This document shows positions 11,774 through 23,426 of a stretch of DNA of 64,000 bases, in pieces. The position numbers and the translations under genes were made by a program. Each line of letters opens with the position of its first letter. The first letter of the stretch is position 1. Source of the DNA: Coprinellus micaceus (lineage: Eukaryota > Basidiomycota > Agaricomycetes > Agaricales > Psathyrellaceae); NCBI GenBank assembly GCA_951394405.1, contig OX596335.1, positions 4,092,001-4,156,000 of the forward strand, written 5' to 3'. Below the pieces are notes generated by a model. The model was given only the letters and a program-made list of their open reading frames with translations. It ran no database searches and was not told the DNA's origin.

Positions 11774-13024
11774 GGCTATGTGAGATTAGGATTGGGTGCG
11801 GGGGGATGATTGGTGTGTCAGGGAGGGGTGTGGGCTGATATCTGGAGTTGTACCCCTTGTTTGAGAATAGCGCAGGGACCCTGTGCCTATTATATGTTTG
11901 GGGCGCAGACAGATCGGTCCCGGTGACCAGTGACCCAGTTCGAGAGTTGTCTTGAACTCGACGGATCTAGACGTGCACGTGGACATGGTCTTTGGATTCG
12001 TCTTCTCTTTCTCCAAGAGAGGTCTCGGGCGTTGGGAGGCCGGGTGATAGATGACGACGGTTCTCGTTTCCAGATTTTAGGATGAAGAACGCAACTGTTT
12101 CTCTGGAAGTGTGGTGTTTACGGTAGGTTCTGGTATCACCGAAGTCTGCCGCTTCGTCCGTTCGCGACATGACCTAGCCTTCGAAAGATGTGTGTCTTAT
12201 TGCGCAACTTCCGTGTTCTCTTCTCTGGAATTCTCGACTCGACGAAGGGGAACCTCGGTGCACCTAAGAAGGCTTTGAAACGATGGAAGACCTCGGGCTA
12301 TTCGATGGTGATAGGGGACAAACCGGTACGTGAGCTCACGACTTGTCAGGAGACCCAATCCGCAGGTTCTGTGGTCAGGCGACCAGTTCGCCCCGGTCTC
12401 GTGGATGAGGTGACTCCTGAAGCGTGTTCATGTCCCGGTGTAAGGGGTTTTCGCTTCCTTTCTTCACCGTGTGGCCGCCCGAGCTGAAAGGACCGGTGAC
12501 AACCATTCCAGGCTCCGGTGATTAATCTAATACCTTCGTGTGTTCACCAGCTATCACAGTCACAGTGCTTCTAAGATCCGCAGCAAGGGTGGCGTTTAGG
12601 CGCCAAATGCTACAAGCGCTCGGAAATACCTTCTACATGCTGTTTTCATTGGACCAATTTCCGAGTGCCACCCCCTCCGCAGCCGTATTACCCGTGAGAA
12701 TTGTGAATTAAGCGCCCAACCCAGCGACACCCAGCAAGCTGAATTTGAAGTCAATCGCCGTCGATGGATCTTGCTACCGCTATTCATCAGCCAGGCCGTC
12801 TGTCCGAGTGATGCAAAGAGGGATGGGGTATATGTCGTGCATTGAATAGACAGAAATGTGGAGTAAGTGTACAGCGAGGAATCCAGCCCGTGTCATAAGG
12901 AGGTTAGGAGATCAGATGTGGGGAATGTAGTAGATGTTCGTCCGGGTCGTAAGATATGCGTGAAATATTCAGAGAGTGAGTGTTCATAACGGAAATGGGA
13001 GAGAAGAAGAGGAAGAGAGGATCA
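11774..13024. other. 1.25-kb intergenic stretch, no supported gene
   Basis: Short frames exist on both strands (for example 11967-12170 minus and 12188-12487 plus). None shows a domain, a credible exon chain or coding-like composition. It probably contains the promoter of the minus-strand small basic protein gene. Confidence 0.5.
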
Positions 13025-13333
13025 TCAACGGCCCCTCTGAGCCAAATTAAACGGTGACTTCAGAGGCGGCAAACACAACGACGAGCCAGGCATAAGCGGG
13101 TCGCACGGAACCTTGGGATTCAAGGTTTGCAGCTTCTCCAAGCTACAGTCGTGCATTTTTGCAATCTTCCAGCACGAGTCCCCAGGCTGGACATAGTATA
13201 GGTCAGTTCCCGCTGGACACGGTGGGGACCCGGGGAAGATGGCGGGGGAGAGGACGAGGCGGTAGATGAGGAGAAGGACCACGGCGATGATGAGGAAGAA
13301 GGGGAAGAGTGCGCGGTAAGGGTTAGAGTCCAT
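13025..13333 (-). CDS. membrane-anchored single-LysM protein
   Basis: An intronless frame of 102 residues. After MDSNPYRALF comes one strongly hydrophobic helix (FFLIIAVVLLLIYRLVLSPA), then a short Pro/Cys linker. A single LysM module follows: YYVQPGDSCWKIAKMHDC through LEKLQTLNPKVPCDPLMPGS to LCLP. LysM binds N-acetylglucosamine polymers such as chitin. Four Cys in the module could pair as in fungal LysM proteins. The helix lacks a clear cleavage site and could be a signal anchor holding the LysM at the surface or in the secretory path. Fungal LysM effectors are usually fully secreted, so anchoring would be a difference. Confidence 0.75.
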   Translation of the reverse strand: MDSNPYRALFPFFLIIAVVLLLIYRLVLSPAIFPGSPPCPAGTDLYYVQPGDSCWKIAKMHDCSLEKLQTLNPKVPCDPLMPGSSLCLPPLKSPFNLAQRGR

Positions 13334-14275
13334 GGGGTGCCGTGAGTATGCAAGGGGAGTATCCTGGTGACATTCGAAGAACGTGCGATCAGATGTAGCC
13401 GGCTAATACGAAGCCATGTGCGAGACGTACAGGGTCTGCTGAGAGCAGCTGGTAACCGCCCTGTCGTTGGGCCCTCGGCGATGCCTCAACGTCGTCGTTA
13501 GCGGCGTTTTGTCCAGCTATCGATGCAGGAGCTTCCGAGACTACATATTCGAGATAATCAGCGACTCTGCCTTGAATAGTACCCGGGCGCCTTGCGGCGG
13601 GGACATACCTTTACTGAGCTCCCCATACTCGGTACCTTCAGCACCCCTCCATATCGAGCCGTCCGAGTCTCGAAAGTAGTAGCGCCTTTCGTCAGAATCA
13701 TAGCCAATCCTTTTCATGCCCTCCGGAAGCCTGTAGTCGTCCTAGGGTTCCAATCATCAAAGTTAGGGCCCAGGGGGACAATTGTGTGGTGCGCTGGCTA
13801 ACACACCTCGTCAAACTGCGTCCATGGTCCCATTTTTGATTCACCAGCCAGCTAGCTACCTGGGAAGGAAACTAAAGTTGGGGGTGGTATACAAGTTGTG
13901 CGCCGTGCGGGGACCTGGACGTTGTGGTCCAACCTGTGGTATGTGCACTGCATCAGCGAATGGAGCAATGAGCGCCGGCTAGATAGGAAAACCCTAACCC
14001 CACCTAGAGATCTAATCTTATCGCGCCTGTCTCTTTTGAACCTTGCGTTCGCCAATGGGAGACAAGTAATATCGGGTATGTACTGTTCATCTCAGCGATC
14101 TCAGAGCTGAGGAGCTGCTCTCTCGCAAGATTCGACAGATTTTGGGTCGAGAAGTATCTTTGCAGCACGATTCCGGCGCTTATGCACCTGGGTTAGATCG
14201 AAATCAATTTGAAATTGAAATGACTTCTATGCAGGTGTGATATGAATGCTTGGTACTGTCTAGTCTATGTGTGCT
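13334..14275. other. 0.94-kb intergenic stretch, no supported gene
   Basis: This lies between the LysM gene and the 3' end of the first ABC gene. Three small plus-strand frames (13592-14110) have no recognisable content, and I see no RNA gene. Confidence 0.5.
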
Positions 14276-16997
14276 CTATGAGAGGAAGTCTTCGACCTGC
14301 ATGTTCCAGAATTTTGCGTACTCCCCGTCCTTCTTCATCAGCTCGACATGATTACCTGCCTCCATGAGCTCACCCTTCGCAATATAGCTACACAGCGGGA
14401 CGGTCAGCATCTTCTCCTATGCTTCAAGGAAGCCGACTTTACGACGTACATAATGAGGTCGGCATGACGCGTCAATTTGCCGAACCGATGGGACGAGAAG
14501 ATCATAGTCTTGCTGCCGCGGAGCTTGCGGAGGCGGATGAAGAGGTCGTGCTCCGCCTTTGGGTCAAGGGCGGCTGAAGGTTCGTCGAAGAGAAGGAGCC
14601 CAACAACGTTCTCTGAAGATATAATTGACTTCATAAACGTCCGGGAGCTGAGCGACTGTTAGTCCCACGATATCAGTTTTGAGCTTGAAGAAACATACAG
14701 TGCTATCCGCTGTTTCTGACCACCACTCAGATCCGATTCGCCATCGTCAAGCTTTAGGTTTTTGAAGTCGAACTCCTTGCCTGCGTATGCCGAGTGTTTC
14801 GAAGGCTCAGGGTCCCAACGATCACTGACTGGTCGCGAAAGGTAAGTGCTGTATTTATGGGGTAAATCCTCGATGAAATCGGAAGCGCCGCCTAGTTCAG
14901 CTGCTTGCCGAATCTTGTCCATGTCTTCCAAGCTACTGGGGTCACCCAACCCAATGTTCTGTGCGAACTGAGATGACCCAGCGATCAGTCTAAGGGTGTG
15001 TTAGAGAGTGCTATCAGACTCACCGGTAAGGGGAAGATGGTGTATTCCTGATAGAGGACTGCAACTGCCTTTCTCACATCTGACAGCCTCAACGTCCGAA
15101 TGTCGTGCCCATTGAGGAGAATCTGCCCTTCTGAGATGTCATAAATCCTGGTAAGCAAAGTGAGGATAGTGCTTTTTCCGGAGCCATTCTCTCCGACGAT
15201 CACCTATCGTCCACGGAAAACTCGTCAGCGACTTCGACAGAGTGGGCTGAAAGGGGAGCCTTACACAAAGTTGGCCTTGCTCTATCTTGAATGAGAGATT
15301 GTTTATGACGTTCTGCCCCGTCCCATCGGGGTATTTGAAGGATACGTTCTTGAACTCGACCGAGATGCCACTGGACAGATCAAACTCATTCTCCGGGAAG
15401 GGGGTCGAGCCATCCGGTATCTTGTTGGGCATGTCTACGGTCTCGTAGTATCTGCGTATTTGTAAGACGTCGTCCGAGATGCCTTCAATAGACCGTCCGA
15501 GTGACGACAACTGATTGTTCAGGCTGGACACAGTGCTGGTGACAAGGTGCAGCGTGGAGAGCGAGAATGGGGTCGAGGATGTCGAGTTAACCACTTGCAG
15601 GCAGGTGTAGATCTGGCAAAAGACGTCGAAGGGGCTTTCTGCGTGGTCCAGGATTAATTGCCACGCCTTTTCGAGTCCTGCAACCGCATCGATGCGGTGG
15701 AGGTCGGTCGGTTTGTCACCGATGTTGCGCATTCGTCTGTCGTATTCTGCATTATAGAAGAAAGTTGAGAGCTTTAATCAGGGCGAATATTTAGTAATAC
15801 TCACGCTGCGATAGCACATCGCCCAAGCCACCAGCGACGAGATCTTTTCGGTAGCTATCCTGACCGACCATGTCCTCTAGACCGGATTTCTGGAGATAAT
15901 CATCGTCAATTGTCTTCGATGCGTAAGCTAGATGATTGAGGCGTCAGTATGGGTAGGCTAGCTTCAAGTCGACCGAGAACTCCATACCTCCCCTTCTCCG
16001 GTAACGGGATCGCGAAGGTCCTGCATCAGCTGCCATATCATAGAGCAATCGGAGGACGCCGACCACAATCAAAAATTGCGCGCCTTCATAGTGGCCTTGA
16101 AGCACGCTGAACAGGACACCGCACTGTGTTGCGAAATTGACAGCATCAGAGAATAGCTGCACCACGTTTCTCGAACCCCTCGTCAAGGGATTCTCGTCGT
16201 AGTAGTACAGAGTGTCGATAGTTTGTCGAACGGCAGAGTCTCCATGGGTAGGAACATCGAGCCGCGCAGCCACACGGAAGGCTCTCGAGGCGAACTTGCG
16301 GCCCACGCGCTTGTCAAAACGTTCGTCCAAGTGGTTCCCAAGGCTCCTCAATGCCTTCTGCAGAACAGAAACAATAACCTGTCCCCCCGCAATGCGTAAT
16401 AGGGCGTCCTTGTTCACCGTCCGGGTTTCCACCGTGGTCTCGATCTACGACCGCAGCTCAGTCAGGAATAATATTTACGTTGGGAAAACCAGAGGGACTC
16501 ACCATTCGCAAGAACTGGCTGTTATACCAGAGGTCGAGAGAAGGCAGGACGGAGCTGAGCATGTTCATGATGAGATAGAAAGTGAAATAGACCCTGCTCC
16601 CCTCCACCGTCGCCATGTCAGTAAGCATCCGTCGCACATGAGGCCACCCCTGGTAGACATCCCTGGGGACTTTTATCTTCGCCGCGATGGTGTGGGGTAG
16701 CTGCAGCTTGAAGAGAGATGTGGGGGCAAGAGATATGTCTTCCCAGTGGTCCCATACTCCGTATTTGGTGTACCGAGCCATCGAGGGATCGTCTGGATCG
16801 AAGAGGACTTGCTCCTTCTCGTCTGGGTCGGAGCCTGAGTCTGATTCAGAGGCGAGTAGAGGAGCAGACTCTGCACCCGTGGCATCGCCATTGGGCTCAA
16901 GCAGAGGGATGTGACGTTTCTCTGTGCACCCTGAGGAAGCAATCGAGGATTCCATGAGTGGCAGAAGAGAGGGAGCTAGGGATAGCGCTGATAGCAA
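14276..16997 (-). CDS. ABC half-transporter A (ABCB-like exporter)
   Basis: First of three tandem paralogs. Order: a Ser/Asp-rich N-terminus, the shared motif VLFDPDDPSMARYTKYGVWD, several hydrophobic helices (for example VYFTFYLIMNMLSSVLPSLD), then one nucleotide-binding domain. The NBD has Walker A IVGENGSGKSTILTLLTRIY, Q-loop VLYQEYTIFPL, signature LSGGQKQRIAL, Walker B LLLFDEPSAALDP and switch His in MIFSSHRFGKL. All catalytic elements look intact. The C-terminus ends AKFWNMQVEDFLS. Multiple short introns are present, one falling immediately before Walker A. The start could be Met at 16997 or at 16955 (MESSIASSG). The fold implies an exporter working as a dimer; the substrate is unknown. 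Confidence 0.82.
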
Positions 16998-17149
16998 GTG
17001 GCCTTTGGCTACTTGTTAAATATGCCGCCCTCTCGCTGTCGTCGGGGCCGGTATAGTAACGAGGCCGAGCGTTGCGAGTGCCATCGTGGGCGTCACGGTT
17101 CAAGCTTTGGTGACCGATCAATTCCTTGGACCACAGCATTCAAGTTGGC

Positions 17150-17292
17150 GGGCATTTGCACGCCAAAACCAGAAGCGCCTAAGGTTCATGATCATTTACG
17201 CGCCTGACCGAGTCACTTGTACAATTGCGGGTGATGGTTCGAGTCATAGGGCGGGGTCCGCGAATTCGACTCGTAAATGTGTTCATTTAGGC
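17150..17292. repeat. direct repeat R1, upstream of ABC gene A
   Basis: A diverged copy of R2 (19822-19940). Shared blocks in the same order and orientation are CCAAAACCAGAAG / CCGAAACCAGAAG, CACTTGTAC, GGTGATGGTTC, AGTCATAGGGC and AAATGTGTTCATTTA. R1 and R2 flank the protease gene on both sides. Confidence 0.7.
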
Positions 17293-17604
17293 TGCACGGA
17301 CGGGCAGCTAAAACAAAGACAAACATTATGTATGTTCATTCTAGTTACAAGAACTGTTGTATTTACGAGAAACCCTCAGAAACCCCAAGAAACGAAGGGT
17401 GCAGGTCCGTTTAAGAGCTAAGCGCTAGACGTCAAGATTGTCAGCTACCAGCATGAAAGGATAAGAAAAGGGACAAATGTTCACAGCGAATCAACCGTAG
17501 AAACACGCGTCTGGACCAACGACCAAGAAGCAGATGAAAGACAGTCAACAAAAGACGAGGAGAAAGACAGTGAGGGAGGGGAAAGAAGATGGTTGTGTTC
17601 GCGT

Positions 17605-19434
17605 TTAACCGGAGACAAAGAAGGTCGTCTGGTTGAAGTCGGCGTGGGGGTATTGGATTTTGAGTTGCTCAATGACCCACCACGCAGGAGCGCCAAAGGT
17701 GACGTGGCTACTCAGACCTTTGGGCATACCGGAGTGGAGGATAGCGAGCATACGACCATCACCAGTGAAGATGAGTGAACCCGAGTCGCCCTTTGCGGAG
17801 AAGTTGCCAGACGTCTGACTATAATTGTAGACGGCCACTTCGATAGACTCCTGCCCAAATTTATCGCAAAGATAAGCCTCCAGTCCGGAATAGCGTCCGA
17901 TCGTAAGGTCGGTGGTGCTGCCGCCTTTCCCCACAATGTAAATGGGATATCCGCTCTCGTCGTAACAGTCGGGATTAGCTAGGAGCTCGCGCGTAACAAC
18001 ACCCTGGATCTTGAGCAGGCCATTGAAGGGGAACTTCGTCCCAGGCGGATTGGAATTGTTCGGCCAGAACATCGTGTTGAGTTCGTAGGGCGTAAATTTA
18101 TTTCCTGAAGGTTATTCTTGTTAGGCGAGATAGATGTTCATGAGAGAAATGAGACAAAATACACCAAGGTCAACGACGTTCCCCTGGAAGTTATCCTTGA
18201 ACTTCTGCGAATCAAGCTCGACCGTGCCGATGTCCCGAGTGTAACAGCTATCGTCGGTGTCGATGGAGATGTGGGGTGCCCAGTCAACGAAGCCGATGGT
18301 TCGGCGCGCAATATCGTTCCATTGAGTGCTGGTCTCTTTGAAGAACGCCTGGAGCTTGGCGTTGTTCTTGTTCACCTTTTTCAAATCAGTCTTATAAGTC
18401 TCCAAAGCGTCCTCGTCCTCCCCCGCCTTCTCCGGGTCGTCGCTCCTCGGCTTCGCCTCCAATCGCACAATTTCTTCAGCCGAACAGACGGCCTCAGCGA
18501 CGTTCTCGGTGACCAAGGCTCTGGTCTCGTCAAGGGCGCGCTGGAATCGACGGAATCCACAGACCCGGACGAATTGGCGAGGTGCGCCAGTGCCCGTGAA
18601 CTGGTAATCCACGGTCGTATCCTCGCGGAGGACATGCTTGTTGCTGACGGCGAGGACCCTGGCACTAGGCTCGCCATCCTTACCCGTGTTCTCGTGGAAA
18701 AAGAAGGAGACGGTACCTTGGGCATCTACTCCCTCCCTCTCCCCCGTAGCGATAGGCATTCCCAGCGCGGCTGTGAACGCGCGACGGACGTAGTGGGTTG
18801 GGTTGATTTTGTCGGCGACGCGCATAAGGGCCGGACCCGACAGCTGCTCCACGGAGCCCTCGTACCATTCGACGACGGCACCCTTGACTCCATGGTCCTC
18901 GAGAATACGCAGAATGCCGGGCGAAGCGTCATGGGCGTCCTCGGCGCTGGTGGTGTTGGGGTGCGTGGCGATCCAGATGACAATAGGGCCTAAAGTTGTC
19001 TTCCCATCGTCAGCGTCACGGGTAGAGAAGCGAACTGTCTTGAGGGCAGAGTACCGAATGCAGAGTTTCTTGAACAAGGCGATTATTTTGGGAGCAACGA
19101 TATGCCAGACATCGTTGAGCGGTGTCCCGAAGACACCTTCGGCGGTCTTGACAGGGAGTTTAAACCATCTGGTCCCAAGGGGAGGAACCGGGAAGGGATT
19201 CGACTCGAGATCAGAGCGGTAAAGAAGCTCAGGAGGGTCGATAGAGATACCGTGCCAGTAGTGGACCCTCTCGAACTCGGAGATAAGATGTGGAGTATCT
19301 GAACTGATGCTACGCTGAGAGACCAGCGTCGCAGCATCGCTCAAGGCGGGGGAGGTAGGGGCCTTAATAGGAGCTTGTTGTTGTGCCCAGAGGCTTTGAC
19401 ACTCAAGCATGAACCAGGTCAGCCCTAAATACAA
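17605..19434 (-). CDS. trypsin-fold (PA clan) serine protease-like protein with long N-terminal region
   Basis: Two main exons, joined across a short intron at about 18120-18070 (VVDLG|NKFTPYELNT), give roughly 590 residues. The C-terminal third carries a chymotrypsin-fold triad. A candidate His is in VLAVSNKHVLRED (about residue 267), a candidate Asp in RDIGTVELD, and the Ser in SAKGDSGSLIFTG. Before it lie about 240 residues of unknown fold and a charged helical insert (KAGEDEDALETYKTDLKKVN). No clear signal peptide is seen, so it may act inside the cell. It resembles fungal S1/S64-like peptidases, but the family is inferred from the motifs only. Met at 19410 is an alternative start. It sits between two ABC genes, flanked by direct repeats. 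Confidence 0.72.
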
Positions 19435-20025
19435 AGGTGTAAGTGGGATACACGCGGAAGGAATCGGAGAGACTCGCCGGCTAAAAGTTCGGGGTTTGCC
19501 CTCGCAGCCGCGATGTTCTGTTTAACGGGCCAAAAAGCACCTACAAGGAGGATTATAAGTGAGGGATAGGATGTGCACAATGACCAAGGGACTCGCCATC
19601 ACCGAGGAAGCCAGCACTGATCAGGTCGTCGTCGCTAAGTTCGATAAGTTCCACAAAATTTGCTCAACGCTCGTAACTGGAACAGACAAGGGGAAAGACT
19701 GGCAGCACTCACTCTTATCTTCTATGTCAGACATATTCATGCGAGTGACAAGAAGGTCGTAAATGGGGATGAGACGCAAAGTGGTTTGGGGGATGAGGAA
19801 ACGAAGATAGACCAGTGACGTCGCCGAAACCAGAAGAGCGCCCAAGGATTACGCGCATGTCTCACTTGTACTTGCAGGTGATGGTTCCAGTCATAGGGCA
19901 GGGTTCGCGGAATTCTACTCGCAAATGTGTTCATTTATGTACATGCAAGCAGAGGGTCCTCGTTCTGTTCATGGCCAGGCGCACTATCGTTTCTACGTAC
20001 ATGACACATATGTATGCCCTGGGAG
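19435..20025. other. intergenic between protease and ABC gene B
   Basis: The protease promoter region and the 3' flank of ABC gene B. It contains direct repeat R2. No coding signal is seen. Confidence 0.5.
19822..19940. repeat. direct repeat R2, downstream of ABC gene B
   Basis: Partner of R1 (17150-17292), with the same block order and small gaps. It lies about 100 bp beyond the stop codon of ABC gene B and 400 bp upstream of the protease start. Confidence 0.7.
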
Positions 20026-22559
20026 CTACAGAAAGTCTTGAGCTTGGAGATTCCAGAACTTTGCGTATTCACCGTCTTCTACTTTCATGAGATCCCTGTG
20101 GTTTCCCGACTCAATTACCTCGCCTTTACGAATATATCTGATCCAAAACAGGAGTCGTCAGCATCTCTAGTTGATATGGCGGCTAGACGTAAGATACGCA
20201 CAGGATGAGGTCGGCGTGGCGGGTAAGCTTCCCAAACCTATGAGAGGAGAATACCATCGTCTTGTTGCCACGAAGCTCGCGGAGTCGGGTGAAGAGGTCG
20301 TGCTCGGCTTTTGGATCGAGGGCGGCGGATGGTTCGTCAAACAATAGCAGGCCAACCTTGTCTTGGGAAGAGACGAGGGACTTCATAAATGTGCGAGACC
20401 TATCCACCAATCCGGACGGTGTTAGGTGCTCGAAAATGTGCCCGAAAGAGTACAGGACACTCACAACGCTATCCGCTGTTTTTGGCCGCCGCTGAAGTCT
20501 TTTTGGGCCCCGTTCAGGTTGAACTTTGAAAAGTCGGTCTTCTTTCCGACAAAGATAGAGTCTCCAGTCGGTTCGTCATTGCTATAGTCGTATACCGGGC
20601 GCGAAATGTGAGTGTCGTATTTATGCGGCAAGACCTCGATGAATTCGTCGGCGCCCCCGAGTTTTGCTGCTCGCTGGATCTTCTCCATGTCAGCGTAGTT
20701 CTCTGGATCCCCGTACCCGATGTTCAGACCAAGCTAGAACAAAAAAGAGAATCTAGATGAGACGATATCATTGTAGGGCAGAAACGACGGGGAAGACGTA
20801 CATTTACGGGGAATATGGTGTATTCCTGGTAGAGAACAGCGACCGCTTTGCGGACATCCGCTAGTTTCAATGTGCGGATGTCAATGCCATTGATTAGAAC
20901 TTGACCCTCCGTCACGTCGTATATCCGTGTAAGCAGAGAGAGAATTGTGCTCTTGCCAGATCCGTTTTCCCCGACGATTACCTGAGAGCACTGAATCAGT
21001 TCTCGTCGTGTTGGCAGAGCGATGGTACTCACGCAAAGCTGCCCCTGTTCAATCTTGAAGGAGGCATTCTTGATGACCAGTTCGTCCTTTTCCGAGTATT
21101 TGAAAGACACATTCTTGAACTCGACCGAAATGCCCAGCGAGATGTCAGCCTGGTTTTCGGGGAAGGGAATAATGCCGTCCTGGATCTGGTTGCCGCAGTC
21201 GAGTAGGTCGTAGAAACGGCGGACCTTGTCGATCAGCTCCGAGAGGTTCTCGAGTCGGCTGGTGAAGGAGGTGAGGAGTGTGTACAAGCTGGACATTGAA
21301 TTGTTCACGAGCTGAACGGTGGCCAGTGAGAAAGGTACCACAGCTGGAGACCTGACGATCTTGAAGCAAGTGTACACCTGGCCGAGCGCTTCGACGGGAT
21401 CACGAAGGTAGTCGCAAATCAAAGCGAGCCAAGATTGCTGCCTGTTCATTATAACGGCCCACGGATCGTCAAGCCTGTCGTCTCCCAAGACCGTGGCAAG
21501 TCGATTGAATTCTACGTGGAGGGATGGCTAGATGAGGATCCGGATCAAATGGGTAGGCTAGGAAGGCACTCACCTTTCCCCAGGAACTCGCCTAACCCCC
21601 CGGCAACGATGTCTTTGCGATACTCTTCGGCGTTCGCCATACTCTCCAAACCTTTGCTGTGTACGTAGTCCTCGTGGGTGCATTTGCAGACGTAAACTGC
21701 ATGAAAAACGGTCAGAACGTTGACCGCGGGTTGGCGAGAGAAGATCCTTACCTCCTTCAAAGAAGAAATTACGGTGAGCGGCACCCAGGGCGTCCAATAC
21801 AATCCGAACTGCGGTCGTTCCCACCAAAAACGTTGTTTCTTTGTGGCCCCTGAAAACGCTGACCAGGACCGTAAACTGGGAGACAAATTGAATGGCCCAT
21901 GAAACCATATCGATCAGGTTTGAGAAGATGTTCCAAGTCATTTCGGAATACCCCCGGTAGCGCAGCAAATCGAAGGAGCCTTGGACGTTGGGGTCTTTGA
22001 AGGTCACAACGTCTAGCCTGGAGGATACCTGGAAGGCTCGCATTGAATAGTAGGTTTCGATCCGTTTGTGGATGCGAATTTGCAAGTGAGAAACGGCGTC
22101 CATGAGTATGCGGGAGACTAGTGGGGCGAGGACGCGGCCGATTGCTACCCGTACCAGGGCATCTGTGTTCACTGAGCGGGTCTCCACCGCAATTTCCACC
22201 TGCAAGAGTCAGAACCCATCGTAAGAATACAGTTTGCGACTCACCATCTGTAAGAGCTGGCCACTGTACCACAGGCTAACAGCGGGTATGAAAGCGAGGA
22301 AAAGCTTGACAATGAGCCAAAGGACGAAGTGCGTCCAGCAGTCTTCGATGGAAGCGATGTCCTTGACCATGCGTTTAATGACTGGATAGCCCTTGTACGC
22401 CTCCATGAGAGACCTCGCTTTGGATACGAAAGGTATGTTGAACACCGTCTTCGTCCCTGACACATCTTCGTAGAGATCCCATGGTCCGACCCTGGTGTGC
22501 TTGGCCATCGAGGGGTCATCTGGGTCGAAGATTACCTTCTGTCGTTCTGGTATGGGCAT
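20026..22559 (-). CDS. ABC half-transporter B (ABCB-like exporter)
   Basis: Second tandem paralog and the closest relative of A. It starts MPIPERQKVIFDPDDPSMAK, without A's Ser-rich extension, followed by WDLYEDVSG. Membrane helices include FVLWLIVKLFLAFIPAVSLW and MVSWAIQFVSQFTVLVSVF. The nucleotide-binding domain shows Walker A IVGENGSGKSTILSLLTRIY, Q-loop VLYQEYTIFPV, signature FSGGQKQRIAL (Phe in place of the first Leu), Walker B LLLFDEPSAALDP and switch His FSSHRFGKL. It ends AKFWNLQAQDFL. One membrane-domain half plus one NBD means it must pair, with itself or a neighbour. Exons are similar in layout to A, as expected after tandem duplication. Confidence 0.83.
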
Positions 22560-23426
22560 GATCGATGGTTGGGGGCCCTTGAGGCTTTACTGCGTGTACC
22601 CAGCCCATCGACCGTGTCCTTTATATACCTTGAGGCACATGGCGATTGTCCCTGCAGCCTGGCGACATTCGCAGCCACTGAATCAACACGAGTCGACAAG
22701 GAGGCGAGGAACGCGGAGATTATAGACCGACAGTGAGCATCGGGCGCTCAAACAGCATCTGTGCTGTGCAAGCGCGAGGCGGTTCGGGGAGAAGAATTAT
22801 TTCAACTGTCTTGAGCGCCCAGGTGACTCAACCGTTGGCCGCCAAAGGGCTGTGATGGGGCATACATAATTGCGGCCGGTTCCGGTGGCTGAGGGGTTCG
22901 GGTTTACTCTGATCAAACGGGCCCGAACGGAGTGGTCTTCTTGCAAAAGCACGTTTGGGCGCTTAGCCGGACGGTCAATATTGTGTGTGCAAAGAGCGGT
23001 GCCAGGGGCGCCTAAAGTGGAAGTATTAATATTATTTTTTAGCATCCAGGCGCCGGCATGTGACCCTGACATCTAACTTCGGGGTTCGTCTGCCCCCAAA
23101 GGAAAGAACAGTGCTTCTCTTCCCAAAGCTCCGCAAGCAGACCTCCGAGTCAAGAAAAGCAGTTACGTCATTCCAAGAAATAAACTACACAATGAAGGAC
23201 GTGTCGTGTTTCAAACTACATACAGCAAACAGAAGAGCAAAAAAAGGGAGGAGGTATCGCATTGCATCCAAAAACACAGCTCGTTAGTAGATATAGCGTA
23301 AGAGATGGTCCGTCGTAGGTGGGGATAGACGATAGATATGAATAGTCTGGAAGTCTAAGTTCCTGTACGCCTAAGTTCATTGATTTGACCGAGAGCACCG
23401 CCGTTTCGTCGAGGTTCGTTCTTTGT
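22560..23426. other. 0.87-kb intergenic stretch between ABC genes B and C
   Basis: Promoter side of gene B and 3' flank of gene C. TTTATATACC near 22619-22628 could be a TATA-like element for gene B. No supported gene is present. Confidence 0.5.

Noticed and set aside
11786..12170. Two overlapping minus-strand frames upstream of the small basic protein gene
   Set aside because: No consistent splice chain or recognisable motif; more likely promoter or 5' UTR.
12188..12487. 99-residue plus-strand frame in the 11.8-13.0 kb gap
   Set aside because: No domain, no homologous feel, no exon partners, and composition like the surrounding non-coding sequence.
17234..17260. GGTTCGAGTCATAGGG resembling a tRNA B box
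   Set aside because: No matching A box, acceptor stem or T-arm pairing; it is part of direct repeat R1.
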